A DNA stretch of 64,000 nucleotides from Pseudomonas sp. AN-1 (GTDB lineage: Bacteria > Pseudomonadota > Gammaproteobacteria > Pseudomonadales > Pseudomonadaceae). The first letter of the stretch is position 1; every line of letters begins with the position of its first letter. The stretch is from positions 124,001 to 188,000 of the forward strand of contig NZ_CP139195.1 of the NCBI RefSeq assembly GCF_034057115.1, in the 5' to 3' direction. Below are positions 12,467 to 20,937 of the stretch, in pieces. The notes below the pieces were generated by a model. It had not been told where the DNA came from. It made no database searches and worked only from the letters and a program-made list of their open reading frames with translations. Position numbers and translations under genes: made by a program.

Positions 12467-13491
12467 GGCTGCTGATCGTCAGCGATGCCTGGGCGCCGCA
12501 GGTCAACGGCGTGGTCACCAGCCTGTGCGCGCTGGTCGGGGAGCTGGAGCGTCTGGGCCACCAGGTCGGTGTGCTGTCGCCGCAGGAGTTCCGCACGCTG
12601 CCCTGCCCGGGCTACGCGGCCATCCCGCTGGCCTGGGATGTCTGGAAGGTCGGCGCGAAGATCGAGGCCTTCGCCCCGGATGCCGTGCACCTGGCCACCG
12701 AGGGGCCGCTCGGCTGGGCGGCGCGGCGCTGGCTGCGGCGGCGCGGCTGGGCGTTCTCCACGGCGATCCACACGCGCTTTCCCGAATACGTGAGCGGCCG
12801 CTGGCCGTGGCTGCCGCTGGACTGGGGCTACGCCTGGCTGCGCGCCTTCCACCGGCCGAGCCGGGCGGTGCTGGTCAGCACCGAGCGCCTGCAGGCCGAG
12901 TTCGCCGCGCGCGGCTTCGAGCGCCTTGCGCTGTGGCGCAAGGGCGTCGACCTACGCCAGTTCCAGCCGCGCCTGGAGGCGGGCGAGGGCGCGCCGCTGT
13001 TCCTCTACGCCGGGCGCCTGGCGCCGGAGAAGAACCTCGAGGCTTTCCTCGAGCTCGAGCTGCCGGGGGCGAAGCGGGTGGTCGGCGACGGTCCGCTGCG
13101 CGGCGAACTGCAGCGGCGCTATCCGCAGGTGCTCTTCGACGGCTACCTGCCGGCATCGCAGCTGGCCGAAGCCTACCGGGCGGCCAGCGTGCTGGTGTTC
13201 CCCTCGCGCACCGACACCCTGGGGCTGGTGATGCTCGAGGCGCTGGCCTGCGGCACCCCGGTGGCAGCGTTTCCGGTGGCCGGCCCGCTGGACGTGCTGC
13301 GCCAGGGCGTCAGCGGGGTGATGGACGCGGATCTGCGCAGCGCCTGCCTGCAGGCCCTTGCGCTGGATCGCCACGCCTGCCGGGCCGAGGCGCAGCGCCA
13401 GTCGTGGCAGGCCTCGGCGGCGGAGTTCCTCGCCCACCTGCCGCGCCGCGACGGCACGGCCGGCGGCGCAGCCGCAGCCGTTCAGGGCTGA
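12463..13491 (+). CDS. agt: GT4 glycosyltransferase Agt, partner of PlcP (paralogue 2)
   Basis: A 342-residue GT-B enzyme starting at an ATG that overlaps the plcP stop (ATGA), so the two are translationally coupled. GRLAPEKNLEAFLELELPG marks the nucleotide-sugar half and DTLGLVMLEALACGTPVAAF holds the acidic signature. In PlcP-Agt systems this enzyme adds a sugar to the diacylglycerol produced by PlcP, replacing phospholipid with glycolipid. The 3' end overlaps the convergent SprT gene by 10 bases. The sugar (glucose or glucuronate) cannot be read from sequence. Confidence 0.82.
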   Translation: MRLLIVSDAWAPQVNGVVTSLCALVGELERLGHQVGVLSPQEFRTLPCPGYAAIPLAWDVWKVGAKIEAFAPDAVHLATEGPLGWAARRWLRRRGWAFSTAIHTRFPEYVSGRWPWLPLDWGYAWLRAFHRPSRAVLVSTERLQAEFAARGFERLALWRKGVDLRQFQPRLEAGEGAPLFLYAGRLAPEKNLEAFLELELPGAKRVVGDGPLRGELQRRYPQVLFDGYLPASQLAEAYRAASVLVFPSRTDTLGLVMLEALACGTPVAAFPVAGPLDVLRQGVSGVMDADLRSACLQALALDRHACRAEAQRQSWQASAAEFLAHLPRRDGTAGGAAAAVQG

Positions 13492-13976
13492 GCGAGGCGC
13501 TCGCCACTGAACACCAGCGTCTCCCTGCAGCGCCGGCACAGGTAGCGGCGCCCGCGCAGCACCAGCGCATGGCGCTGCGCGGTGAAGGGGAATTCGCCGT
13601 CCGGGCAACTGCAGCGGTACAGGTAGTGCCGCTGCCGGCGTTGCACTTCATACGAATGGCAGCGCTCGGCCGGCAGGCCGTAGACGCCGGTCATGATCCG
13701 CTGCCACTCCCCGCCGTGCGGGCGGATGCCGGCGCCGAACAGCTGGTGGGCGACCAGGTGCGCCACCTCGTGGGCCACGGTCTGGCGCAGGAAGTGTTCG
13801 CGATTCTCGCGGTACAGCTGGGCGTTGAAGCGCAGGCGGTTTTCGGTGAGGTGGGCGACGCCTGCCTTGAGGCCGCGCAGGCGCAGGCTGACCTCGGGGC
13901 GCGGGAAGCGGCGGGCGAAGAAGGCTTCGGCCTGCTGGTAGCAGGCCTCGACGCGGGCGAGCAGCTGTTCGGGCAT
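13482..13976 (-). CDS. SprT-family zinc metalloprotease-like protein
   Basis: A 164-residue protein with the zinc protease helix HEVAH (69-73) and a further histidine in GIRPHGGEWQ that serves as third ligand in SprT/SPRTN proteins. A C-terminal zinc ribbon is visible as YRCSCPDG and YLCRRC. Eukaryotic SPRTN cleaves DNA-protein crosslinks; the bacterial role is not established. The ATG at 13976 is preferred over an upstream in-frame ATG whose extension is low-complexity. Confidence 0.87.
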   Translation of the reverse strand: MPEQLLARVEACYQQAEAFFARRFPRPEVSLRLRGLKAGVAHLTENRLRFNAQLYRENREHFLRQTVAHEVAHLVAHQLFGAGIRPHGGEWQRIMTGVYGLPAERCHSYEVQRRQRHYLYRCSCPDGEFPFTAQRHALVLRGRRYLCRRCRETLVFSGERLAQP

Positions 13977-14039
13977 GGGCGGGACGGGGCAGAGGGGGTG
14001 GGCGCCGATTATGCCAGCGCCGTGCGGCACAAACAGCAA

Positions 14040-14057
14040 GGCCGCCCGCAGGCGGCC
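14040..14057 (-). terminator. Hairpin downstream of the Yip1-family gene
   Basis: GGCCGCC-TGCG-GGCGGCC on the minus strand, followed by TTGCTGTTTG. The stem is strong but the T tract is broken, so termination is likely but may be inefficient. It lies about 75 bases past the stop of the gene at 14132. Confidence 0.45.
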
Positions 14058-14131
14058 TCAGGTGGAATGGTCCGTGATTGTTCTTGTTGGACTCGACCGG
14101 ACCTACGCCAGGTTGTCTTGCTGGACCGGCT

Positions 14132-14731
14132 TCAGCTGGCGTACACCGGACCGACGCCGAAGCCCCACAGCACCACCGAGATGGCCATTATCGCCACCAG
14201 TACCACCAGGCCCACGGCCAGCACCGAGCTGGAGAACATGAAGCCTTCGTCCTTCGGAATGTTCATGAAGGAGGGGATGCCGACATACAGCAGGTAGGCC
14301 GTGTAGCACACCGCAGCCGTGCCGACCGCCATGGCCAGCCACAGGTTGGGGTAGAGCGCCGCCAGGCCGCCGATGAACAGGGGCGTGGCGCAGTAGGCGG
14401 CGAACACGATGGAGTCGGTCAGGCTGGGCTGGGCGTCATAGGTGCGCGACATCCAGTGGATGAACGCGCCCATCACGGCGACGCCGGCCAGCATGGCCAG
14501 GTAGGACAGCACGGTCATCTGCAGCGCGCTCGACTCGGTCAGGCGCACCGCCTCGCCGCCGGCGATCGACCAGCCGACCTGGGTGGTACCGATGTAGGCG
14601 GATACAACGGGGATCGCCGCCAGGATGAGTACATGGCTCAGATACATATGGCTGATGCTTTCTTTCTCGCCACGAATCTCTTGCCATTCTTGATCAGGAT
14701 GGGTGAAGAGCCCCCAGACGTGGTGAATCAT
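14132..14731 (-). CDS. Yip1-domain inner-membrane protein
   Basis: A 199-residue protein beginning MIHHVWGLFTHPDQEWQEI, the conserved N-terminal HP-x-x-W element of bacterial Yip1-family proteins, followed by five hydrophobic segments (about residues 33-52, 72-92, 105-125, 130-150 and 172-193). The ribosome site GAGGTG fits the ATG at 14731. The function in bacteria is unknown. It stands alone, about 160 bases from the J-domain gene upstream. Confidence 0.8.
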   Translation of the reverse strand: MIHHVWGLFTHPDQEWQEIRGEKESISHMYLSHVLILAAIPVVSAYIGTTQVGWSIAGGEAVRLTESSALQMTVLSYLAMLAGVAVMGAFIHWMSRTYDAQPSLTDSIVFAAYCATPLFIGGLAALYPNLWLAMAVGTAAVCYTAYLLYVGIPSFMNIPKDEGFMFSSSVLAVGLVVLVAIMAISVVLWGFGVGPVYAS

Positions 14732-14892
14732 GATCGGACACCTCTTCGTTTTATATGCGGATCGCCCCTGACAAGGCGCCGGAGGCACGTGGCCAGTGCC
14801 GTCCGGTGCCGGGTCGTCCTCTGCGACCTTATGACGCAGTATAGGCGCGCATCCGCGGGCGGCGGCCGGGGAGGGTAGAGCGATTTCGCCTC

Positions 14893-15486
14893 TCAGCGGT
14901 GGTTGTAATAGCGCTCGAGAATTTCCATGGCCTTGTTGATCGACTGCAGGCGGGCGGTGCTGCCGCCCCGGTCGGGATGGTGCTGGCTGACCAGCTGGCG
15001 GTAGCGCAGGCGGATGGCGGCGTAGTCGGCGCGGGCGTCGAGGTCGAACAGCTCCAGTGCCGCCTGGCGCTCCTCGCCGCCGTGCATGCGGGTCCAGAAG
15101 CTCTGCAGCAGGCGCTCGACGTCGCGCTCGGTGGTGTCGCGCAGGTGCGCCTCGTCGAGGTAGTAGCTGCGCAGCGGGTCGTGCCCGGTCAGTCCCTGCA
15201 CGCCTTCCTGCCAGGGCAGCAGGCGAATCAGCAGCGGGCTGATCTCCAGATGCGCGCGGCGCTCCTGCCACAGGCGGTCGCGCAGGCGGTACAGGGCGTT
15301 GAACAGCACGAAGTGGGTGCGGTACAGCACCAGCTTGTCGGCCAGCGGCAGCTGCGGGATGTGGGTGCAGTGCTGCGCCCGCAGGCGGCGGATCAGCTGG
15401 TGCTCGCTGAGGCCGTCCGGCACCTGGCGCAGCAGGTCGAGCAGCTGCTCCATCAGCTCGAGGGCGGGATCGAAGGAAGTGTTCAT
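14893..15486 (-). CDS. DnaJ-related protein with C-terminal J domain
   Basis: A 197-residue protein in two parts. The N-terminal 130 residues (DNAJ-related domain, with LVLYRTHFVLFNALYRLRD) precede a C-terminal J domain containing YRQLVSQHHPDRGG, whose HPD tripeptide (about residues 169-171) is needed to stimulate Hsp70 ATPase. The J domain at the C-terminus distinguishes it from DnaJ and CbpA. It probably serves a specific DnaK client that cannot be named. Confidence 0.85.
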   Translation of the reverse strand: MNTSFDPALELMEQLLDLLRQVPDGLSEHQLIRRLRAQHCTHIPQLPLADKLVLYRTHFVLFNALYRLRDRLWQERRAHLEISPLLIRLLPWQEGVQGLTGHDPLRSYYLDEAHLRDTTERDVERLLQSFWTRMHGGEERQAALELFDLDARADYAAIRLRYRQLVSQHHPDRGGSTARLQSINKAMEILERYYNHR

Positions 15487-15677
15487 GCGGGCAGCCTAGC
15501 ATGCGTCCGGGCGCCGCCACGGCGCGCCTGCGCGGGACGTGACCGGCCTCGCAGGCCGCGGCGGCGACCGCCGGCGCCGAGGGGGCTGGGGTGCGCGGGC
15601 GTTTGTGCGTAAAATGGCTGGTTTTCGCATTCCCCTTTCGCACTCCCTTTTCGTAGAGCACCGGATTCCACACCACC

Positions 15678-16502
15678 ATGGGCACCCTTTCGGTCAACCA
15701 GAACAAGCTGCAGAAACGCCTGCGTCGCCTGGCCGGCGAAGCCGTCACCGACTTCAACATGATCGAGGACGGCGACAAGGTCATGGTCTGCCTGTCCGGC
15801 GGCAAGGACAGCTACACCATGCTCGACGTGCTGCTGTATCTGCAGAAGGTCGCGCCGATCAAGTTCGAGATCGTGGCGGTGAACATGGACCAGAAGCAGC
15901 CGGGCTTCCCCGAGCACGTGCTGCCCGAGTACCTGAAGTCGATCGGCGTCGAGTACCACATCATCGAGAAGGACACCTACTCGGTGGTCAAGGAGAAGAT
16001 CCCCGAGGGCAAGACCACCTGCTCGCTGTGCTCGCGCCTGCGTCGCGGCACCCTGTACACCTTCGCCGACCAGATCGGCGCGACCAAGATGGCCCTCGGC
16101 CACCACCGCGACGACATCCTCGAGACCTTCTTCCTCAACATGTTCTACGGTGGCACCCTCAAGGCCATGCCGCCCAAGCTGCTCTCCGACGACGGCCGCA
16201 ACGTGGTGATCCGCCCGCTGGCCTACTGCAGCGAGGCGGACATCGAGGCATACGCCCAGCTCAAGGAGTTCCCGATCATCCCGTGCAACCTGTGCGGCTC
16301 GCAGGAGAACCTGCAGCGCCAGGTGGTCAAGGAGATGCTCCACGAGTGGGAGCGCAAGTCGCCGGGGCGCACCGAGATCATGTTCCGCGCCCTGCAGAAC
16401 GTGGTGCCCTCGCAGCTGGCCGACCGCAACCTGTTCGACTTCCAGAGCCTGAAGATCGACGACGACGCCACGCCGCGCTTCATCGACGTGATGAGCCTCT
16501 GA
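15678..16502 (+). CDS. ttcA: tRNA 2-thiocytidine-32 synthetase TtcA
   Basis: A 274-residue enzyme that installs 2-thiocytidine at position 32 of certain tRNAs, using ATP to activate the base and an iron-sulfur cluster to deliver sulfur. The PP-loop SGGKDS is at residues 40-45. The cluster-binding cysteines are in TTCSLCSRL (C115, C118) and PCNLCGS (C203, C206). [14 protein letters not shown] is the conserved second ATP-site motif. It lies 16 bases before a glycosylase-like gene on the same strand, probably an operon. Confidence 0.96.
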   Translation: MGTLSVNQNKLQKRLRRLAGEAVTDFNMIEDGDKVMVCLSGGKDSYTMLDVLLYLQKVAPIKFEIVAVNMDQKQPGFPEHVLPEYLKSIGVEYHIIEKDTYSVVKEKIPEGKTTCSLCSRLRRGTLYTFADQIGATKMALGHHRDDILETFFLNMFYGGTLKAMPPKLLSDDGRNVVIRPLAYCSEADIEAYAQLKEFPIIPCNLCGSQENLQRQVVKEMLHEWERKSPGRTEIMFRALQNVVPSQLADRNLFDFQSLKIDDDATPRFIDVMSL

Positions 16503-16518
16503 CCCGGAGCGGCCGGCC

Positions 16519-17190
16519 ATGCGCGACTACCAGTGGCTGCACGAGTACTGCCTGAACCGCTTCGGCTCGGCGGCCGAACTGGAGGCGCACCTGCCGCAGG
16601 CCAAGTCGGCGGCCGAGCTGCGCGCGATCGGCGACGACCGCTACCTGTCGCTGCTCAGCCTGCGGGTGTTCCGCGCCGGCCTCAGGCACAGCGTGGTGGA
16701 CGCCAGGTGGCCGGCCTTCGAGGAGGCGTTCTTCGGCTTCGACCCGCACAAGGTGGTGCTGATGGGCGCCGAGCATCTGGAGCGGCTGATGCAGGACGCG
16801 CGGCTGATCCGCCACCTGGCCAAGCTTGCGAGCGTCCCGCGCAACGCCCAGTTCGTCCTCGACATCGCCCGCGAACACGGCAGTTTCGGCGCCTGGCTGG
16901 CCGACTGGCCGGTCGATGACATCGTCGGCCTGTGGCGGCAGCTGGGCAAGCGTGGCAGCCAGCTCGGTGGCCTGTCCGCACCGCGCTTCCTGCGCATGGC
17001 CGGCAAGGACACCTTCATCCCCAGCGACGACGTGGTCGCCGCGCTCAAGGCCCAGGGTATCGTCGACAGGGCGCCGAGCAGCCAGCGCGATCTGGCCGCC
17101 GTGCAGGCCGCCTTCAACGCCTGGCAGACGCAGAGCGGGCGGCCGTTGTGCCAGCTGTCGATGATGCTGGCTTTCACTGTAAATCACTGA
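16519..17190 (+). CDS. DNA-3-methyladenine glycosylase I-like protein
   Basis: A 223-residue helical protein of the Tag (adenine glycosylase) superfamily. The central part, from the FEEAFFGFD segment to NAQFVLDIAREHGSFGAWLADWP, follows the family layout. The segment QLGGLSAPRFLRMAGKDTFIPSDDVVAAL corresponds to the helix-hairpin-helix region of Tag. The N-terminal zinc ligands of E. coli Tag are not evident, so it belongs to a divergent branch and activity on 3-methyladenine is assumed rather than shown. It is close behind ttcA. Confidence 0.68.
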   Translation: MRDYQWLHEYCLNRFGSAAELEAHLPQAKSAAELRAIGDDRYLSLLSLRVFRAGLRHSVVDARWPAFEEAFFGFDPHKVVLMGAEHLERLMQDARLIRHLAKLASVPRNAQFVLDIAREHGSFGAWLADWPVDDIVGLWRQLGKRGSQLGGLSAPRFLRMAGKDTFIPSDDVVAALKAQGIVDRAPSSQRDLAAVQAAFNAWQTQSGRPLCQLSMMLAFTVNH

Positions 17191-17279
17191 AAAGCTTCAG
17201 TTTTTTGTCGCAGGGGTGCGGCAGTGGGTCGCGCAGACGGCGCAAGTAGCAGAGGAAGTCACATTCTGCTCGATAAAAT

Positions 17280-17308
17280 TTGCAAATGGGGTCGATAGAC
17301 GGCATAGT
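17280..17308 (+). promoter_or_regulatory. Candidate promoter of the first NlpC/P60 lipoprotein
   Basis: TTGCAA (17280-17285) and CATAGT (17303-17308) are 17 bases apart in a locally AT-rich stretch and would give a leader of about 30 bases before the ATG at 17345. Each box matches four of six consensus bases. Confidence 0.35.
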
Positions 17309-17344
17309 CGCGCATCATCAATTTTCAGCGACACGGTCGTGCCC

Positions 17345-17923
17345 ATGCTCAAGCGCTTCGCACCCCTCGTGCCAATCACCCTGGCCCTCCTGCTGACCGC
17401 CTGTGCCAGCACCTCGCAGCAGCACAGCCTCGATGCCAGCTCGCACAGCCTGTCCTTCGAGCTGGATGCCGAAGCCGCCGCCAAGGCGCAAGAGAGCAGC
17501 ATCGAAGAGCAGCTGCTCGACGACAAGCCCTACGAACTGCCGGCTCTCAGCAACCTGCTGGTGCGTGGCTTCTCGCTGATCGGTACCCCGTACCGTTTCG
17601 GCGGCACCTCGACTTCCACCGGTTTCGACTGCAGCGGCTTCATCGGCTACCTGTTCCGCGAGGAAGCCGGCATCAAGCTGCCGCGCTCGACCCGCGAGAT
17701 GATCAAGATGCCGGCACCCAAGGTGGCTCGCCACGACCTGCAGCCCGGCGACCTGATCTTCTTCGCCAACCGCGGGCGGGTGAACCATGCCGGCATCTAC
17801 ATCGGCGACGGCGAGTTCATCCACTCCTCCAGCACCCGCAGCGGTGGCGTGCGGGTGGACAAGCTGTCCAGCGACTACTGGAACAGCCGTTACCTGATGG
17901 CCAAGCGCGTCATCGACGAGTGA
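17345..17923 (+). CDS. NlpC/P60-family lipoprotein (peptidoglycan endopeptidase) 1
   Basis: A 192-residue lipoprotein: signal peptide with lipobox LLTAC (cysteine near residue 19), a linker, then a C-terminal NlpC/P60 domain. The catalytic cysteine is in STGFDCSGFIGYL (about residue 95), the histidine in RVNHAGIYIGDG, and the third polar residue in the FIHSSS strand. Enzymes of this family (Spr/MepS type) cut D-Ala-mDAP crosslinks or stem peptides during wall growth. The start is chosen so that the signal peptide begins MLKRFAP. Confidence 0.9.
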   Translation: MLKRFAPLVPITLALLLTACASTSQQHSLDASSHSLSFELDAEAAAKAQESSIEEQLLDDKPYELPALSNLLVRGFSLIGTPYRFGGTSTSTGFDCSGFIGYLFREEAGIKLPRSTREMIKMPAPKVARHDLQPGDLIFFANRGRVNHAGIYIGDGEFIHSSSTRSGGVRVDKLSSDYWNSRYLMAKRVIDE

Positions 17924-18023
17924 TCGCGCGCTGAAGTTGCCGGCACCCGGACTGCGTTCCCGCTTGCGCAGTCTGCGGCCAGCCGTCTAGGGTCAAAAGG
18001 AATTTCGCAAGGATCCGCCGATC

Positions 18024-18542
18024 ATGTCCGTGTCGAGCCGTCTGGCCGGTCTCGCCGTTGTCCTCCTGCTTGCGGCCTGTTCCTCGCAGGCGCCGCTTCC
18101 CCCGTCTGCCGGCTCGTCGCTTCCCCCGGTTTCCGCCGAGGCGGAGGACGTGCTGATCCGCGCCATCGGCCTGGTCGGCACCCCCTATCGCTGGGGCGGC
18201 AACACTCCCGAGAGCGGTTTCGACTGCAGTGGCCTGATCGGCTATGTCTATCGGGATGCGGCGGGGCTGCAGTTGCCGCGCACGACCCGCGAGATGAGCG
18301 CCCTGCGCGTGCCGAGGGTGCCTCGCCAGCAGCTGCGCTCCGGCGATCTGGTGTTCTTCGCCACCAGCGGTGGCGGCCGGGTCAGTCATGCCGGCATCTA
18401 CGTGGGCGAGGGCCGTTTCGTGCATGCGCCCAGCACGGGCGGCACGGTGCGCCTCGACAGCCTGAGCAACGGCTACTGGCAGAAGAGCTACCTCGATGCG
18501 CGCCGCGTGCTGGGCGGGGCCCGCCTGGCGCGTAATCCCTGA
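18024..18542 (+). CDS. NlpC/P60-family lipoprotein (peptidoglycan endopeptidase) 2
   Basis: A 172-residue paralogue of the preceding gene. It has a lipobox LLAAC (cysteine near residue 19), a short Pro/Ser linker and an NlpC/P60 domain with SGFDCSGLIGYV (cysteine about residue 68) and RVSHAGIYVGEG. The linker is shorter than in the first copy. The 100-base spacing suggests it may have its own promoter. As in other Spr-like sets, the two may share wall-cutting work with different regulation. Confidence 0.9.
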   Translation: MSVSSRLAGLAVVLLLAACSSQAPLPPSAGSSLPPVSAEAEDVLIRAIGLVGTPYRWGGNTPESGFDCSGLIGYVYRDAAGLQLPRTTREMSALRVPRVPRQQLRSGDLVFFATSGGGRVSHAGIYVGEGRFVHAPSTGGTVRLDSLSNGYWQKSYLDARRVLGGARLARNP

Positions 18543-18577
18543 GCGCCCGCGGCGCTCCCTGCCGCGGCTGCCGGGGC

Positions 18578-19066
18578 TCAGTCGCGCTCCCAGTTCACGT
18601 CCAGATGGGTCTCGTTGTTCGTGTAGGTGTAGCTCACCGTGCCGTCGTAGGCGGCCTGCAGGGCATGGCCGATGCGGTTGGCCAGGTGCGTACCGGTGGT
18701 GCCGACCACCAGCTTGCCGCCTTCCTCGCTGATCCCGATCAGGCGCTCCAGGGCATGCTCCTTGCGCTCCATCTCCTCGGTGTTGCGGATCAGGTTGACG
18801 ATTTCCTCGCGATGTCCCCGCAGGAAGGCTCCCGACAGGTTGACGTTGCCGGCAGCATCGTTCTCGGCGATGCGTCGGCAGGCCGGGCAGGTGACGCTCT
18901 CCGGCTGGCTGCCGGCCTCGCGCTGCCACGACCAGCGTCCGGCGTTGTAGTAGGCGCCGCAGCCCGCGCAGTGGGCGGCGCCGGCCGGATGCTGGTGGGC
19001 CGTGTCGCGATCATGGTGCTGAGGCTGGTTCAGCTTTTCTTTGTGGCCCTGCTGATGCTTGTCCAT
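18578..19066 (-). CDS. BCAM0308-family zinc-ribbon protein
   Basis: A 162-residue protein with a His-rich N-terminus, a two-CxxC zinc ribbon (HCAGCGAYY near residue 35 and TCPACRR near residue 63) and a C-terminal alpha/beta region with GKLVVGTTGTHLANRIGHALQ. This layout matches proteins called BCAM0308 family, of unknown function. The ATG at 19066 is used; an in-frame GTG 28 codons upstream is less likely. It is convergent with the second NlpC gene. Confidence 0.7.
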   Translation of the reverse strand: MDKHQQGHKEKLNQPQHHDRDTAHQHPAGAAHCAGCGAYYNAGRWSWQREAGSQPESVTCPACRRIAENDAAGNVNLSGAFLRGHREEIVNLIRNTEEMERKEHALERLIGISEEGGKLVVGTTGTHLANRIGHALQAAYDGTVSYTYTNNETHLDVNWERD

Positions 19067-19325
19067 CACCGACTCCCGCTGAAAGAATTCTTCTGCCGGC
19101 CGCAGCCTGCCTGCGCCGGACGCGTGTCCGTCCCAGTCTGGAAGGCTCACCGGCGGACAGATCCATTATGGCCAAGCCGTCGGTGGCAGCCTTAGTTGCT
19201 TTTGCTGTTGGCAGGTGGCTCGAGATAGCGATTCGTCCTCAGACGAGCCTGCCTTGCGGGTGCCGTCGCCCGGTATAGGCTTGCAGGACGAGGCGGCGCT
19301 TCCATGCCGCCGCCGGGAGACGGCG

Positions 19326-19997
19326 ATGAAGCACAAGGCGCAGATCGAAGTACCCATCCCCGACCGGGTGGCGGCCGGCAGGGCCCTGGCCCGGCTGCTG
19401 GAGCGCTACCGCGGCCAGCCGGACGCCATCGTCCTGGCCCTGCCGCGCGGCGGCGTGCCGGTGGCCTGGGAGATCGCCCGCGAGCTGGGGTTGCCGCTCG
19501 ACCTGCTGCTGGTGCGCAAGCTCGGCATGCCCGGTCACGAGGAGTACGCCATGGGCGCCATCGCCAGCGGCGGGGTGCGCGTGCTCAACGCGGAGGCGCT
19601 GCGCTACAGCCGGGTCGACGAGCACGCCCTGGAGGCGGTGACGGCGCGCGAGTGCCGGGAGCTGGAGCGGCGCGACCGCCTGTACCGCGGCGAGCGTCCG
19701 CAGCCTGAACTCGGGGGCAGGGTGGTGCTGCTGGTCGACGATGGCCTGGCCACCGGCTCGACCATGCGCGCGGCGGTGCAGGCAGTACGCCAGCAGACGC
19801 CGGCGCGCATCGTGCTGGTGGCGCCGGTGGCCTCCACCGAGGCCCTCGCCATGCTCGAGCCGCTGGTCGACGAGGTGGTCTGCGCGCTGGTGCCGGACTG
19901 GCTGTCGTCGATCGGCGAGTGGTACCGCGACTTCGGCCAGACCAGCGATGGCGAGGTGCAGGAGCTGCTGCGCCAGGCCTGGAGTCGGACGCCGTAG
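19326..19997 (+). CDS. Phosphoribosyltransferase-family protein
   Basis: A 223-residue type I phosphoribosyltransferase fold. LALPRGGVPVAWEIARELGLPLDLLLVRKLG is the N-terminal conserved block and VVLLVDDGLATGSTM (about residues 134-148) is the PRPP-binding loop. Proteins of this branch often lack a known base substrate, and some are fused to hydrolase domains. It is convergent with the TRIC gene, with 12 bases between them. Confidence 0.85.
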   Translation: MKHKAQIEVPIPDRVAAGRALARLLERYRGQPDAIVLALPRGGVPVAWEIARELGLPLDLLLVRKLGMPGHEEYAMGAIASGGVRVLNAEALRYSRVDEHALEAVTARECRELERRDRLYRGERPQPELGGRVVLLVDDGLATGSTMRAAVQAVRQQTPARIVLVAPVASTEALAMLEPLVDEVVCALVPDWLSSIGEWYRDFGQTSDGEVQELLRQAWSRTP

Positions 19998-20009
19998 CGC
20001 CGCGCCGGC

Positions 20010-20627
20010 CTATTCCCAGCGGCCGGGCTGGTAGGAGAACACCGGCAGCGACCACGACCAGCGGATGGCGGCCAGGCGCAGGGCCAGGCCGAAGCCGAAG
20101 GAGGCCAGCAGGGTCAGGTCGTGGTTGACGCCCAGCCGCTCCAGCAGCAGGTAGAGCATGGCCACCAGCATCGACACGCTGGCGTACAGCTCGTGGCGCA
20201 GCACCACCGGCACGCGCTGGCAGAGGATGTCGCGCAGGATGCCGCCGAAGATGCCGGTGATCATGCCGGCCATGATCACCACCGGGGTCGAGTACTCCAG
20301 CTTCAGGGCCACGTTGCAGCCGATCACGGTGAAGGCGATCAGGCCCATGGCGTCGAGGACCAGGAACACCTTGTGCAGATGGTGCATGAAGCGGGCGACC
20401 AGCATGGTGAACAGCCCGGCGCCGATGGTCAGGTAGATGTAGGGCGGGTGCTGGGTCCAGCCGACCGGGAAGTTGCCCAGCAGCATGTCGCGCACGGTGC
20501 CGCCGCCGAGGGCGGTGATGAAGGCGATCAGCGCCACGCCGAACATGTCCATGTTGCGCCGTCCGGCAGCCAGGGCGCCGGACATCGCTTCGGCGGTGAT
20601 GGCGATGATGTAGATATAGGTGAGCAT
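20010..20627 (-). CDS. TRIC-type channel / glycine transporter family (UPF0126) membrane protein
   Basis: A 205-residue inner-membrane protein with seven hydrophobic segments in two repeats, each carrying the family's glycine-rich helix break: ALGGGTVRDMLLG (about residues 40-52) and GIFGGILRDILC (about residues 125-136). Bacterial members form trimeric cation channels, and the Pfam family is also called glycine transporter because many members sit behind glycine riboswitches. That is the case here: a tandem riboswitch lies directly upstream, so a role in glycine uptake or efflux is the best guess. The start at 20627 follows the signature MLTYIYIIAITAEAMSGA. Confidence 0.88.
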   Translation of the reverse strand: MLTYIYIIAITAEAMSGALAAGRRNMDMFGVALIAFITALGGGTVRDMLLGNFPVGWTQHPPYIYLTIGAGLFTMLVARFMHHLHKVFLVLDAMGLIAFTVIGCNVALKLEYSTPVVIMAGMITGIFGGILRDILCQRVPVVLRHELYASVSMLVAMLYLLLERLGVNHDLTLLASFGFGLALRLAAIRWSWSLPVFSYQPGRWE

Positions 20628-20660
20628 CACGGGAGGACTCCTCGAGTCTGGATCGCCTCT

Positions 20661-20850
20661 CCCTCTGTCCTCTGTACCTGAGAGTTTTCGCGGCCGTTCG
20701 ACCGCTTTGCCCCTTCGGTGGGTTGCCCGCAGCAACCTCTCTCCAGTTGGCGTGATCGGATCTTCGCAGTTCATGGGCCTGAGCGATTATGGGAGTTTGC
20801 GCCTTCGGCGGAGCGTTCGGGGTGACCGCAACGCTCACTCTCCTGCGAAG
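20661..20850 (-). ncRNA. Tandem glycine riboswitch (gcvT type)
   Basis: Two glycine aptamers in series on the minus strand. The first (about 20762-20850) is closed by a perfect 8-base P1 stem, CTGCGAAG...CTTCGCAG in plus-strand order reversed, and contains GGAGAG, GCCGAAGGCGCAA and CGCTCAGG. The second (about 20661-20750) contains GGAGAGAGG, CACCGAAGGGGCAA, CTCTCAGG and GACAGAGG. These are the conserved core elements of the class. The predicted transcription start falls at the first base of the first P1 stem, and the downstream gene begins about 34 bases after the second aptamer. Confidence 0.93.
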
Positions 20851-20856
20851 CGCCGC

Positions 20857-20862
20857 ATTATA
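20857..20862 (-). promoter_or_regulatory. -10 element of the riboswitch transcript
   Basis: TATAAT on the minus strand lies six to seven bases upstream of the first base of the riboswitch P1 stem, the correct spacing for a transcription start there. TGGCAA about 16 bases further upstream is a partial -35. Confidence 0.65.
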
Positions 20863-20937
20863 CGGCGCGGCCGGCAACTTGCCAGCCGGGACGGGCGAAT
20901 GCGCTGCGCCGGCCCGACGGTGGGGCCGGGCGACGCG

